Shown here: piece after piece, positions 5,969 through 12,837 of the stretch
How positions within the stretch are numbered: position 1 is the stretch's first letter
How the letters are laid out: each line of letters starts with the position of its first letter
Assembly: GCA_050289385.1 (NCBI GenBank)
Contig: JBNKFQ010000210.1
Span: forward strand, 1 to 15,378
Direction: 5' to 3'
DNA: 15,378 bases
Source: JBNKFQ01 sp050289385
GTDB lineage: Bacteria; Pseudomonadota; Gammaproteobacteria; Pseudomonadales; Porticoccaceae
Notes under the pieces: generated by a model
What the model saw: only the letters and a program-made list of their open reading frames with translations
What the model was told of the DNA's origin: nothing
The model's database searches: none
Position numbers and translations under genes: made by a program

Positions 5969-7333
5969 ATGTTTGTTAACAGAGAGTCAGAATTGGAGGC
6001 CCTGAATGGTGAATACAACAGCAAGGGCGCTTCCTTCACGGTTATTTATGGGCGCAGAAGAGTCGGAAAGACAACGCTCATCTCGCAATACATCAAAGAC
6101 AAACCCGCCATTTTCTTTTACGCGACTGAAGCAAGTCTTAATTATCAGCTCAAGTTCTTGGCTGAGCTGGTCATTCAATTCACCGGGCAAGCCTACCTCA
6201 AGGACCTGTCGTTCAACAGCTTCGAACAGCTCTTCCTATTCCTGGCTGAAAACATCAAAGACAAAAAGGTTGTTCTTGCCATCGACGAATACCAGCACTT
6301 GGTTAAACTGGATAAATCTTTTTCCAGCGTACTACAAAAAGTGTGGGACAATCATTTAAAAACAAAAAATATACATTTACTACTTTGTGGTTCTGTCATA
6401 TCCATGATGCATACAGAAGTGCTTAATTACAGTGCGCCACTCTATGGCAGGCGCACATCAAGTATATTCTTAAAGCAGATGGCGTTTAAATACATTTCTA
6501 AATTTATGCATAGCTCTTCTTTGGAAGAGCAAATAAAAATCTTTGCCGCCTTTGGTGCGGTGCCAAAGTATCTTGAACTTATAAATCCAAAGCAATCGTT
6601 TATCGATAATGTGAAAAACCAGATTTTGCACAAAAATTCGTATCTTTACAACGAAGTCAGATTCTTAATAAAAGAGGAAATCAACGATCCGGTAACCTAT
6701 TTTACAATTTTGGAAACTATTGCAAAAGGCGATAGAAAACTAGGTAACATCGCAAAAAAAATGCATGTTCCCACTTCACACTTAACACGCTATCTAAAGA
6801 AATTAATTGACCTGGATATTGTAAAAAAGGAAGTACCTATTACTGAAAAACAACCAGAAAAAAGTAAGTTGGGGCGTTATCGAATACGAGATAACTTTAT
6901 CAACTTTTGGTTTTATTATGTTTTTATGAATCAATCGTATCTCGAAATAGGGAATACAGACTATGTCATTAAACAAATAGACGAAAGTTTTAATGAAAAA
7001 TTTGTATCGTTCGCCTTCGAAGACTATGTATTAGAGCTGATCCTGGAAGAGCCGGTCAAACATCTGGGATTCACGCCGTTAAAGATAGGTAGGTGGTGGA
7101 ACAATCAGGAAGAGATTGATCTGGTAGCCATTGGCGAAACAGACGTGGCGTTTATCGAATGTAAGTGGCGTAATCAAAAAATTGGCCACAATGTACTAAA
7201 CGAACTGAAAAGAAAGGCTGAACTAGTAGATATCGATCCGCATTTAAAGAAAACGATGGTGATTTTTTCGAAAAAAGGATTTAAGAACAACGCGGAAACC
7301 TTAGACGGTAGGTTTCATTCAATAATAATTTAA
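5969..7333 (+). CDS. AAA ATPase of the ATPase_2/DUF234 type
   Basis: A 454-aa protein starting MFVNRESELEAL, the usual start of this family. The ATG at 5969 follows GAGAG, and an in-frame ATG at 5951 would add six residues. It shows Walker A GRRRVGKTT (28-36), Walker B VVLAIDEYQ (101-109), a sensor strand LLLCGS (137-142), and YGRRT near 159-163. A winged-helix-like middle (MHVPTSHLTRYLKKLIDLDI) follows. The C-terminal DUF234 region has a PD-(D/E)xK-like pattern: D384 in EEIDLVA, then E397-C-K399-W. The family is common in archaea and scattered in bacteria on mobile DNA; its cellular role is not established. GC content drops along the gene. The stop codon abuts the broken end of an IS remnant (from about 7334), so a few terminal residues may have been replaced, but the length is normal. 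Confidence 0.85.
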   Translation: MFVNRESELEALNGEYNSKGASFTVIYGRRRVGKTTLISQYIKDKPAIFFYATEASLNYQLKFLAELVIQFTGQAYLKDLSFNSFEQLFLFLAENIKDKKVVLAIDEYQHLVKLDKSFSSVLQKVWDNHLKTKNIHLLLCGSVISMMHTEVLNYSAPLYGRRTSSIFLKQMAFKYISKFMHSSSLEEQIKIFAAFGAVPKYLELINPKQSFIDNVKNQILHKNSYLYNEVRFLIKEEINDPVTYFTILETIAKGDRKLGNIAKKMHVPTSHLTRYLKKLIDLDIVKKEVPITEKQPEKSKLGRYRIRDNFINFWFYYVFMNQSYLEIGNTDYVIKQIDESFNEKFVSFAFEDYVLELILEEPVKHLGFTPLKIGRWWNNQEEIDLVAIGETDVAFIECKWRNQKIGHNVLNELKRKAELVDIDPHLKKTMVIFSKKGFKNNAETLDGRFHSIII

Positions 7334-7791
7334 TGTGGGATCGTCCGTCCACTCCTGAGGAAGGTATAAACGCGCATCGAGGATACCCACTCGATCACCA
7401 CGACCGAGAGCCGCGAAGACCCCCACCTGGCTAAGACCCCCACCTGGCTGTTGTCCACTTTGCCGAGGCGGCCATTCCATTGGCGAGCGACACCGACGGA
7501 CTTCTTGCCTTGTTTTTTAAACGACGATTCATCGATGTACAGTGCGCTTTTCTCGCTACTTCCCAGCCATTGATCGAGGTCGTGCGCCACATGCTCCATC
7601 ACAGCCCGTTCGTCCCAGGGCGAATTGGAGAGAAAATGTTGCAGGGACTGCTCATCTGACTGAGGAACAACTTCCGCCATGCGTTCCATGTTCCGTTTTT
7701 CTGCTTGCATCAAGCCGCAAACGTAGTGATTAGCCTGCTCTGCGGCGCCAGGAACTCAATCTGCTGGAAACTGACGATTAAAACCCCGCAT
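7334..7791 (-). pseudogene. Broken IS701-type transposase (5' part)
   Basis: The minus strand from the ATG at 7789-7791 reads MRGFNRQFPAD, then TGA at 7756-7758, then VPGAAEQANHYVCGLMQAEK and RNMERMAEVV. Next come QSLQHFLSNSPWDERAVMEH, SALYIDESSFKKQGKKSVGV and ARQWNGRLGKVDNSQVGV. This is the N-terminal half of an IS701/DDE_5 transposase, including the first catalytic Asp in YIDES. Three lesions are visible: an in-frame stop at codon 12; a 17-bp tandem duplication (7416-7432 and 7433-7449) that shifts the frame after QVGV; and loss of the C-terminal half at about 7334. Past the duplication the original frame resumes as FAALGRGDRVGILDARLYLP. The element cannot transpose by itself. Confidence 0.85.
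7416..7449. repeat. 17-bp tandem duplication inside transposase remnant
   Basis: AAGACCCCCACCTGGCT occurs twice in direct succession. It shifts the transposase frame by 17 bp and looks like replication slippage after the IS had lost function. Confidence 0.9.
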
Positions 7792-7862
7792 AGTACGGCT
7801 CTGCTTTTCTGATTGGTGGGGCCTTCTCAATTTTCCCCGCCCTTTGCACAACTCACCGTAAT

Positions 7863-7958
7863 TCTTACATTGGATTTGTAGCGCTCGAACAGGTAATTGC
7901 GAGCGACCGTAAGATATCCCGCCCTTGGATTCAGGGGCTCAATAATTGGAGGAAATAA
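7863..7958 (+). pseudogene. 3' end of an unknown gene cut by the IS remnant
   Basis: A plus-strand frame ends ALEQVIASDRKISRPWIQGL, NNWRK and TAA at 7956-7958. The composition looks coding, but the frame cannot be followed reliably to the left, where IS701-derived sequence begins. The TAA shares its last A with the ATG at 7958 (TAATG), the usual sign of two coupled operon genes. Function was not recognised; it is supported only by codon-like pattern and the overlap. Confidence 0.33.
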
Positions 7959-8117
7959 TGAACTTTTCTGGTGGAGAGTAAAGAAGGATTTAACCGTTAC
8001 TCAAATGGACTTGAGGAAGGAACTGAACATGAGTCAGTCTGGTTCTGCCGACAATGCGAGGAAGAGCGGGACCATTGTGATTGTCCCGAGGAGGACGATT
8101 CCGAACCCTGGACCTGA
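7958..8117 (+). pseudogene. Small acidic Cys-rich protein, probably frameshifted
   Basis: An ATG at 7958 has an excellent ribosome site (GGAGG at 7948-7952) but reads only MNFSGGE before a stop. In the next frame, from about 7968, the sequence reads LVESKEGFNRYSNGLEEGTE, then HESVWFCRQCEEERDHCDCP, then EEDDSEPWT and TGA at 8115-8117. Dropping one T from the TTTT at 7964-7967 joins the two into a protein of about 52 aa. The FCRQC...HCDC pattern suggests a small metal-binding knuckle. Alternatively a GTG at 7971 starts a 48-aa product. A GC-rich hairpin follows 6 nt after the stop. The frame matching the longest uninterrupted ORF here gives an Arg/Pro-rich product and is judged a shadow. Confidence 0.48.
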
Positions 8118-8123
8118 ACGCCA

Positions 8124-8141
8124 GCCCCGGTCAACCGGGGC
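8124..8141 (+). terminator. GC-rich hairpin after the Cys-rich gene
   Basis: GCCCCGG, a TCAA loop and CCGGGGC form a perfect 7-bp stem just past the TGA at 8115-8117. The T run is missing, so it may be a weak terminator or a transcript-end stabiliser. Confidence 0.4.
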
Positions 8142-8272
8142 CTGGTTCCCAGCAGTGCGGGCCAGGGGTTTTGTTTACCGGCACCGCACTGTGCCACCCC
8201 GGCCGCCCCAGGCCGCTATCGCAACCCGGGGCTAATACAAGATTAAAGGTATTTGATGGTAGGAGATAAGCT

Positions 8273-8440
8273 TCAGGCGGCCCACACATCAATGGCATGG
8301 CTCCGATGGGTTTCCCGGCGTTGCCAGATTTTATCGTCCCAGGGCGTTTCGGCATCGCGGTTAAAAATCACCAAGTGGGCCTCATTGGCCTTTATCCGGT
8401 CGGCGTAGTCGGCGGTTTGCTCCAACCCCTCGGCCAGGGC
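8273..8440 (-). pseudogene. 3' scrap of an AAA ATPase/nuclease-type gene
   Basis: The minus strand reads ALAEGLEQTADYADRIKANE, then AHLVIFNRDAETPWDDKIWQ, then RRETHRSHAIDVWAA and TGA at 8273-8275. From memory, the pattern GLEQT..Y.D....EAHLVIF.R....W..KI..R......I.VW is the C-terminal end of a family of AAA ATP-binding proteins with a nuclease-like tail. Only about 55 codons remain. The right edge joins repeat B copy 2 at 8438-8440 without a linker, so the gene was cut by that rearrangement. Confidence 0.55.
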
Positions 8441-8846
8441 ACTGGCAAAACACACAGACGGCCGTCCGGTAGCAGAAACGGACATCACAGTTGGTTTGAC
8501 CGTGGTGGCACCGAGCATGACAGGCGGTGTTTTGGAGTTTGGTTGTGTATCACGAACAGCTGATAAGGCCGAATTCAAGTCCCTGAACAAGGACTGGCCG
8601 ATTGGCTTTGAGATGCAGTTCAATCAGCCTCACTTCACCCTGAATGATTTTGCCGCCCTGGCAGATGCCCTGAAGAGTTTCGACAAGTTGGGGGCCACCG
8701 TAACCCTTGAGCAGCGCCGGATGGTGCGCCGCGCCCATGAAATGGGCTATGCCTATCAGTTGAGCTATACCCAGGCCAGCTGGACGGAAATGGGGGCGCA
8801 GGCCTACGCCACCCTCCGCGACAATGCAGACGCGGAAAAAGGTTAG
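8438..8846 (+). pseudogene. Truncated copy of the 181-aa unknown gene (repeat B copy 2)
   Basis: Nearly identical at DNA level to 5102-5630. It lacks the first codons (no ATG remains; the frame upstream meets a TAG). It has also lost exactly 40 codons: RDNA is followed directly by DAEKG and TAG, removing the C-terminal beta unit. The rest of the frame is open, so an alternative TTG/GTG start near 8496 or an ATG at 8518 could yield a shortened protein. With no ribosome site at these points it is called a pseudogene. The open frame despite a 120-bp deletion is notable. Confidence 0.75.
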
Positions 8847-8879
8847 GAGAGGGCTGTCACCATGGTCAATCACGAGAGA
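8438..8879 (+). repeat. Direct repeat B, copy 2
   Basis: 442-bp counterpart of 5102-5663, same orientation. The left junction is in an AAA/nuclease gene scrap; the right junction, after CACGAGAGA, runs into an IS256-type transposase scrap. The two copies bracket about 2.8 kb containing the ATPase and the IS701 remnant. Confidence 0.9.
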
Positions 8880-8886
8880 GACCACC

Positions 8887-9034
8887 TCATAGCGCGGAAC
8901 GAAAGGTCACCGGCTTGCCATCTTTGGCGCGCACCTTCGGCAACTGCACGGTGACCGGACCAATCCCCGGTTGTATATCCCTGGCAGGATGGTAGCCACT
9001 ACGAACAACCGCTGCGCGACCATCCGATAACAAT
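8887..9034 (-). pseudogene. IS256-type transposase fragment
   Basis: The minus strand reads LLSDGRAAVVRSGYHPARDI, then QPGIGPVTVQLPKVRAKDGK, then PVTFRSAL and TGA. The stretch VR.GY.P.R.IQ.GIGPV.V..PKVR is characteristic of the N-terminal third of IS256/mutator-type transposases. About 48 codons survive. The TGA is created at the junction with repeat B, so the end is not natural. Confidence 0.65.
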
Positions 9035-9073
9035 AGAGGAGGGCACTATCTTTCCGAGACCGAGGGTAATAAG

Positions 9074-10300
9074 TTATTCTATACGAAGCGGTAACGCCGT
9101 TACGCCACGGATAAGAAAAGATTGAATCCAGTGCAGGTTTGAGTCATTGACAATGACACGTTTGATCGATGGCACTAAGTGTTCAAGGGCGATCTTCAAT
9201 GCAATGGGAACTAAGATTTCTTCACAGCAGCGATGAATATCATTACCAGTAAAGGTCAAATGAACGTCGTTGTTGGGTCGATACAAATCAAATAAATGAG
9301 GGCGTGAGAAATATTCCGGATCGCGATTTGCTGCTGCGATATTGAGTAAAACGACGGCGTTTTCCGGTATATTTACTTGGCCAATATTCAATTCGCTAGT
9401 CGTTACTCGAAATAAACCGGTATTGGCCGGGTCAAACCGCAGAAGCTCCGTCACAAATTTCGGAATCAGGTCCGGATCAGAACGTAAGTTGTCGAGGGTA
9501 TAGGGTTGTTGAGAAAAAATCAGTATAGCTCTGGTCAAGCCGTGAGTAATCAACTGAAACCCAGATCTGACAATCATGTATACAGCGTCGCAAAGCTGAT
9601 CATCGCTTAACCGCCAGGTTCCAGCTTCTTGTGCTCTTATCAGGTTGTTGATTAAGGAACGAGTTCTAGTGTTCCCGTTCCGGTTAAGTACAGCGTCAAA
9701 CAGACAATTTTTTAAAACCCTTTTTGGTATTTTTTTATTATACATACGCCGTTTAATAAACGGTTCTTTTTGCAGACCTTTCAACTGCTCTAGATAGAAA
9801 TTCTGCACATCCGCAGCAGTAACAAAATCGGTGACGCCTATTAAATTACTGGCAACTGCACTGGCATAAGGGTAAGAGAAAGACCGCAAAAAATCTACGG
9901 TTTTATTTTTGTACAAAACATTTTCCATAAGTCTAAGAGCAGAACCTATCATTATTGGTTCCACTTTTTTAACCAGTTGGCTAAAGCAAATGGCATGTGT
10001 AAAGTTTCGACCTTTACCAAAACAATCTGACAAGAACTTTCCACAAAGGTAATCGTAATGTAGCAATTCAAATTCTTTATTTTTGGGACATTGTGGAAGC
10101 GTTTTTGGACTATATATCGTGGACTTCACCAGATCATAAGAGCTTACAACGTAAAATTTATGTTGGCAAAAATAGCTAATGTGATAGTGCTGAACTAACA
10201 TATTGTAGAGCGCGTAAGGATTGCGGGTGCATTCAGGAGACAGTAGGTTAGTTTTAAGGTTCAAAAGATCCGACGACTGACATTTATTTATCGATTTCAT
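9074..10300 (-). CDS. Divergent cytochrome P450 (module copy 2)
   Basis: 408 aa, the usual length of a soluble bacterial P450, without membrane anchor. Hallmarks are E285-L-L-R288 (ExxR), AANRDPEY (323-330), FDLYRP (337-342), a heme loop with H356-R-C358, and the typical tail RGVTALPLRIE. Several features are unusual. The I-helix motif AGxET/DT is SGFQL (246-250), so the acid/threonine pair for O2 activation is missing. The heme loop has one extra residue between F350 and the HxC, and Glu replaces the Gly two residues after Cys. The C-helix HxxxR arginine is absent (THAICFSQ). It may therefore bind heme but not act as a standard monooxygenase. The last 70 codons have a broken paralogue at 2683-2900. 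The ATG has only a poor ribosome site. Substrate unknown. Confidence 0.83.
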   Translation of the reverse strand: MKSINKCQSSDLLNLKTNLLSPECTRNPYALYNMLVQHYHISYFCQHKFYVVSSYDLVKSTIYSPKTLPQCPKNKEFELLHYDYLCGKFLSDCFGKGRNFTHAICFSQLVKKVEPIMIGSALRLMENVLYKNKTVDFLRSFSYPYASAVASNLIGVTDFVTAADVQNFYLEQLKGLQKEPFIKRRMYNKKIPKRVLKNCLFDAVLNRNGNTRTRSLINNLIRAQEAGTWRLSDDQLCDAVYMIVRSGFQLITHGLTRAILIFSQQPYTLDNLRSDPDLIPKFVTELLRFDPANTGLFRVTTSELNIGQVNIPENAVVLLNIAAANRDPEYFSRPHLFDLYRPNNDVHLTFTGNDIHRCCEEILVPIALKIALEHLVPSIKRVIVNDSNLHWIQSFLIRGVTALPLRIE

Positions 10301-10524
10301 AATGCATTCCCTATGGCAAGATAATGAAAATAGAATAGCCGCTTATAGTGTTAACATATACCCCAATATCCTATATTTTGCGTATAGATAACTATAGAGT
10401 CAGAAAATAATAGTCGGATAAGGGTATATACCTATTGGGATTTCCCAGAGTGGGAATTCACAAGCAAAAGAGAACGATAGGTCAGCGTAAGGTCCAAATA
10501 TCCAATCAAATCGGTATTTTTACT
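10301..10524 (-). promoter_or_regulatory. P450 upstream region
   Basis: 224 AT-rich bases between the P450 start and the MITE. It holds two dyads: GGTATATACC at 10423-10432 and TTCCCA-GAG-TGGGAA at 10442-10456. Both are operator candidates for the P450 gene. The TATA-rich blocks near 10340-10400 could supply a -10 box, but no confident promoter was assigned. Confidence 0.35.
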
Positions 10525-10527
10525 TAA

Positions 10528-10783
10528 GGGCACTTCTAATAATTGCTTGTAGCCTCTGGCCTTCAGGCTGATTCGCAATCAAGGCGCAACGTAGAAGGCA
10601 TGCTGGTTGCCTGTCAACGCGGAGTGGGGGCCAGCCTGAAGGCGCCCGCAGGGCGCGGCCTGACAGACACTGTCGCCGCGTTGGTCCGCTTGCAAAGGAC
10701 AACCAGCCTTTCCCTGCGCGAACCGCCATGCGACAGTCTCTGTCAGGTTGCGCAGAGGCCACAAGCAATTAATAGAAGTGCCC
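10528..10783. mobile_element. 256-bp MITE with 31-bp terminal inverted repeats
   Basis: The left end 10528-10558 (starts GGGCACTTCTAATAATTGCT) and right end 10753-10783 are inverted copies with two mismatches. The 3-bp direct repeat TAA flanks both sides (10525-10527 and 10784-10786), a likely target-site duplication of TNA type as seen in some IS5-group elements. The inside is GC-rich, unlike the AT-rich surroundings, and contains a further 18-bp inverted repeat (10659-10676 with 10731-10748, one mismatch). No transposase is encoded; open frames inside are shadows of the repeats. It must move using a transposase supplied elsewhere. Confidence 0.85.
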
Positions 10784-10786
10784 TAA

Positions 10787-11203
10787 AATCTTTATTCATT
10801 TTTTACATATGGGGTGTTTATTGCGAGATTCGTCTATTAAGATATATACAATAAAGTTTTAGGGGATATCCATTTTCATATATAGGAAAGTAAAAGCAAA
10901 TATTCACCCTGGAGCCGTAGCTGGTTAACAAAAATATATAAAAGTCGCTTTTTGGAAATTAAAAATGTAGATATGTTTATTTAATTTGAAGTCTGTCAGC
11001 GAGAAGTGACAATTTGAATTGTCACTTCTCATGAATGGGTGAATGATAGATGTATTTTCACCGGCGTAAGTCACGATACGAATCGGACGGGGAGCGCACT
11101 GTAATGCCTGCTGAAATCACAAACGATATAAGTGTCGTCTTTAGTATATCAGGTAATTTTTAGTGCCAAATTTTCTATCGAAACCGAAAATAGGAGGTTT
11201 CCG
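10787..11203. other. 417-bp AT-rich divergent spacer
   Basis: No gene seen. It lies between the MITE and the gene at 11204, in the divergent interval between that gene and the P450. It contains the 30-bp palindrome at 11001-11030 and the AGGAGG ribosome site at 11192-11197. Confidence 0.5.
11001..11030. promoter_or_regulatory. 30-bp near-perfect palindrome
   Basis: Fourteen-base arms GAGAAGTGACAATT and AATTGTCACTTCTC surround a central TG. It sits between divergently read genes, so it is not at a transcript end, and no T run follows. A large operator or a cruciform-forming site fits better than a terminator. Confidence 0.5.
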
Positions 11204-11644
11204 GTGGACTGTCAGCCAAAAGACATAGCCAGTTCATTTCTGAGTTTTTTTAGCACAGCCGAGTTACATTTAATCCTTCGCGAATGTGGACGATTGGGGT
11301 TCCCCAATTTTTCAAAATTAGAAAATTTGTTTCCAGAAAGAGGAAACGTTTTCTATATTGTGGAGGAGATTAGATACAAGAAGCCACTAAATATTAGGGT
11401 GGATGAACTTTACGCGCTGTTAAAATCTATGGAGAGATTTTTTGCGTTGAGTATAAATTTTAGGAAAAAAAGTAACATTTATCAGATAAACAATTCAAGT
11501 GGTTCTGAAATAAACAGTGACGAAGGTGAAGTAGCGGGTGGTAACATAAAGCAGGCATTAGAAGTCATTGAGATTATTTTAGAGCTGCTTGATTGGCTAA
11601 AGGAAAATGATAACCAAAAACCGCTCAAAAAATTTTTTCATTGA
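11204..11644 (+). CDS. Unknown 146-aa soluble protein
   Basis: The start is taken as GTG at 11204 because AGGAGG lies at 11192-11197 with a 6-nt spacer. A GTG at 11132 in the same frame would add 24 residues but has no ribosome site. Residues 10-85 are predominantly helical (FLSFFSTAELHLILRECGRL, then VDELYALLKSMERFFAL). Residues 95-112 are a Ser/Asn/Gly/Glu-rich linker. Residues 113-135 (NIKQALEVIEIILELLDWLK) form one amphipathic helix that could mediate oligomerisation. A globular helical domain plus a single helix on a flexible linker resembles adaptor-type architectures, but no family was recognised. It lies 202 bp upstream of the membrane protein gene on the same strand, and module copy 1 has no counterpart. 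Confidence 0.65.
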   Translation: MDCQPKDIASSFLSFFSTAELHLILRECGRLGFPNFSKLENLFPERGNVFYIVEEIRYKKPLNIRVDELYALLKSMERFFALSINFRKKSNIYQINNSSGSEINSDEGEVAGGNIKQALEVIEIILELLDWLKENDNQKPLKKFFH

Positions 11645-11846
11645 TTGAATAGAAATACGTCAAAGCAATAGCGAATGCTATCGGCCATAGTCCCGAAATT
11701 GCCGAAAACCGCATCAAACCGGAGTGGTAGCTACACAATAGGGAAGGGCCGCCAACTGATAAGTATTGGAAAGTGCAATTTTCTCTGTCTTGATACTGGT
11801 ATGGAGTTTATTATCATCTGCTCACACAGTTGATGGGTGGAGAATT

Positions 11847-12158
11847 ATGTTGAAAGGGCTTGGAGATATCGTGACTATCGCCTGGGGCCGGCATATGTCG
11901 GATCAATTACTGTTCAGAATATTGGCTTATATAAGCCTGATAGTATTTACGGCCGATGTGCTCACGACAACACTGGCATTTGTTTTTCTCGGAATATCCG
12001 CTACCGAAGCGGTGACTCTTATAGTGCTGTCAAGTGGCTCGATGGCCTTGTGTGCCCATTTTGGGAAAGACTATTTAGTGAGCTTAATCTTTAATGATTG
12101 GCCAGAGAGTAAACAGGCCACCCGAACATCAATTAGTGAGATTCAGAAAGGGAAGTGA
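11847..12158 (+). CDS. Small two-helix membrane protein (module copy 2)
   Basis: A 103-aa paralogue of the protein at 3209-3568. MLKGLGDIVTIAWGRHMSD aligns with MLKGLEDIVTIAWNGHMTD, and LGIS.T.AVTLIVLSSG is shared. Two hydrophobic helices lie at about 24-50 and 53-70, with a hydrophilic tail ending ISEIQKGK. The ATG at 11847 is preferred: it matches the paralogue start and follows GGGTGGAG. A TTG at 11766 extends the frame but encodes a stretch not shared with copy 1. The shorter, different tail shows that only the membrane part is constrained. Function unknown. Confidence 0.72.
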   Translation: MLKGLGDIVTIAWGRHMSDQLLFRILAYISLIVFTADVLTTTLAFVFLGISATEAVTLIVLSSGSMALCAHFGKDYLVSLIFNDWPESKQATRTSISEIQKGK

Positions 12159-12512
12159 AAAAACACAAAATTGAGGCCGACGAGGACACATTGGAATCCT
12201 GACCAACTACTTGCAGTGTGTCTGGCTGAAGGACTAGCAACGTGTCTGAACCCATCACGTTTACAGACGGTTGAACGCATTTATCCGCAATGTGCAATAT
12301 CGTTGCGGGCAAATCGGAGATCGGATCCTTGTCTAGTCTGATGAGAAGAGCATCGAAAGTCGCACATCGGAGAAATATCCGATCTCGTCAACGTATTGAC
12401 TACGCTATGCATATACCTATTGGATCTACTTTGGCCAAGCTTGCGCTGACAGCAAAAGTAGAATAAAAATCGAATAGTCCGTTGAATTGAACTAATACGA
12501 GCTACTAATCAA
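12159..12512. other. Upstream region of the truncated regulator
   Basis: 354 bp without a gene. The segment 12366-12433 aligns with 3722-3790 and contains the second palindromic element. Upstream of that the similarity to copy 1 fades. Confidence 0.45.
12366..12383. promoter_or_regulatory. Palindromic element ATCGGAGAAATATCCGAT, copy 2
   Basis: Identical over all 18 bases to 3722-3739. It is retained although the regulator gene behind it is truncated, which would fit a site still bound by the surviving regulator. Confidence 0.45.
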
Positions 12513-12743
12513 ATGCACGAAAATGAATTTTTTGACATTGGGCTCGTGTCAGATATGCAGAAGCTACAGAACGCGATATTGGTGGAGGTTTTAGAGGAAT
12601 CATTGAAGTTAAATTGTAAAATGATTTCCATCGATCGCGCTTTTGATTGCAAATTGACTATAAATTTACACAAATCACCATTGTATAACGATTATCAACG
12701 GACTGAACGAGACACGATATTAATAGTTTGTAGGGGCCTATAG
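12513..12743 (+). pseudogene. Truncated CsgD/VpsT-like regulator (module copy 2)
   Basis: MHENEFFDIGLVSDMQKLQN, then AILVEVLEESLKLNCKMISI, then DRAFDCKL matches residues 11-58 of the regulator at 3948-4622 almost residue for residue. After that the frame runs into about 28 unrelated codons and stops. The rest of the pseudo-receiver and the entire helix-turn-helix are gone, so it cannot bind DNA as a LuxR-type protein. The frame up to the break is undamaged, so loss may be recent, or a 76-aa fragment may still be made. There is no strong ribosome site, as in the intact paralogue. Confidence 0.8.
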
Positions 12744-12787
12744 GTTAAATATATTAATATGGTTGGAGATATTCGATGTGCTATAAA

Positions 12788-12837
12788 AATTTGACTCTTA
12801 ACGTGAACAGGAGTTTTGCAATGAAAAGAGTCAAATT
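12788..12837 (+). promoter_or_regulatory. 12-bp stem presenting the hydrolase start in its loop
   Basis: AATTTGACTCTT (12788-12799) and AAGAGTCAAATT (12826-12837) are perfect complements. The 26-nt loop carries the AGGAG ribosome site (12809-12813) and the ATG at 12821. The right arm lies within the first codons (KRVKL). Such a structure could modulate translation, mRNA life or protein binding. Confidence 0.45.

Noticed and set aside
7897..8235. 112-aa plus-strand frame rich in Arg and Pro
   Set aside because: Runs through the hairpin and a GC-rich non-coding stretch; the neighbouring frame gives a much more protein-like Cys-rich product.
10426..10438. ATATACCTATTGG, also found at 12411-12423
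   Set aside because: It lies upstream of the P450 and of the truncated regulator, which is tempting, but a repeated 13-mer is expected by chance somewhere in a window this long.
10520..10854. Open frames within the MITE
   Set aside because: They follow from its inverted-repeat GC-rich sequence and encode no transposase-like protein.
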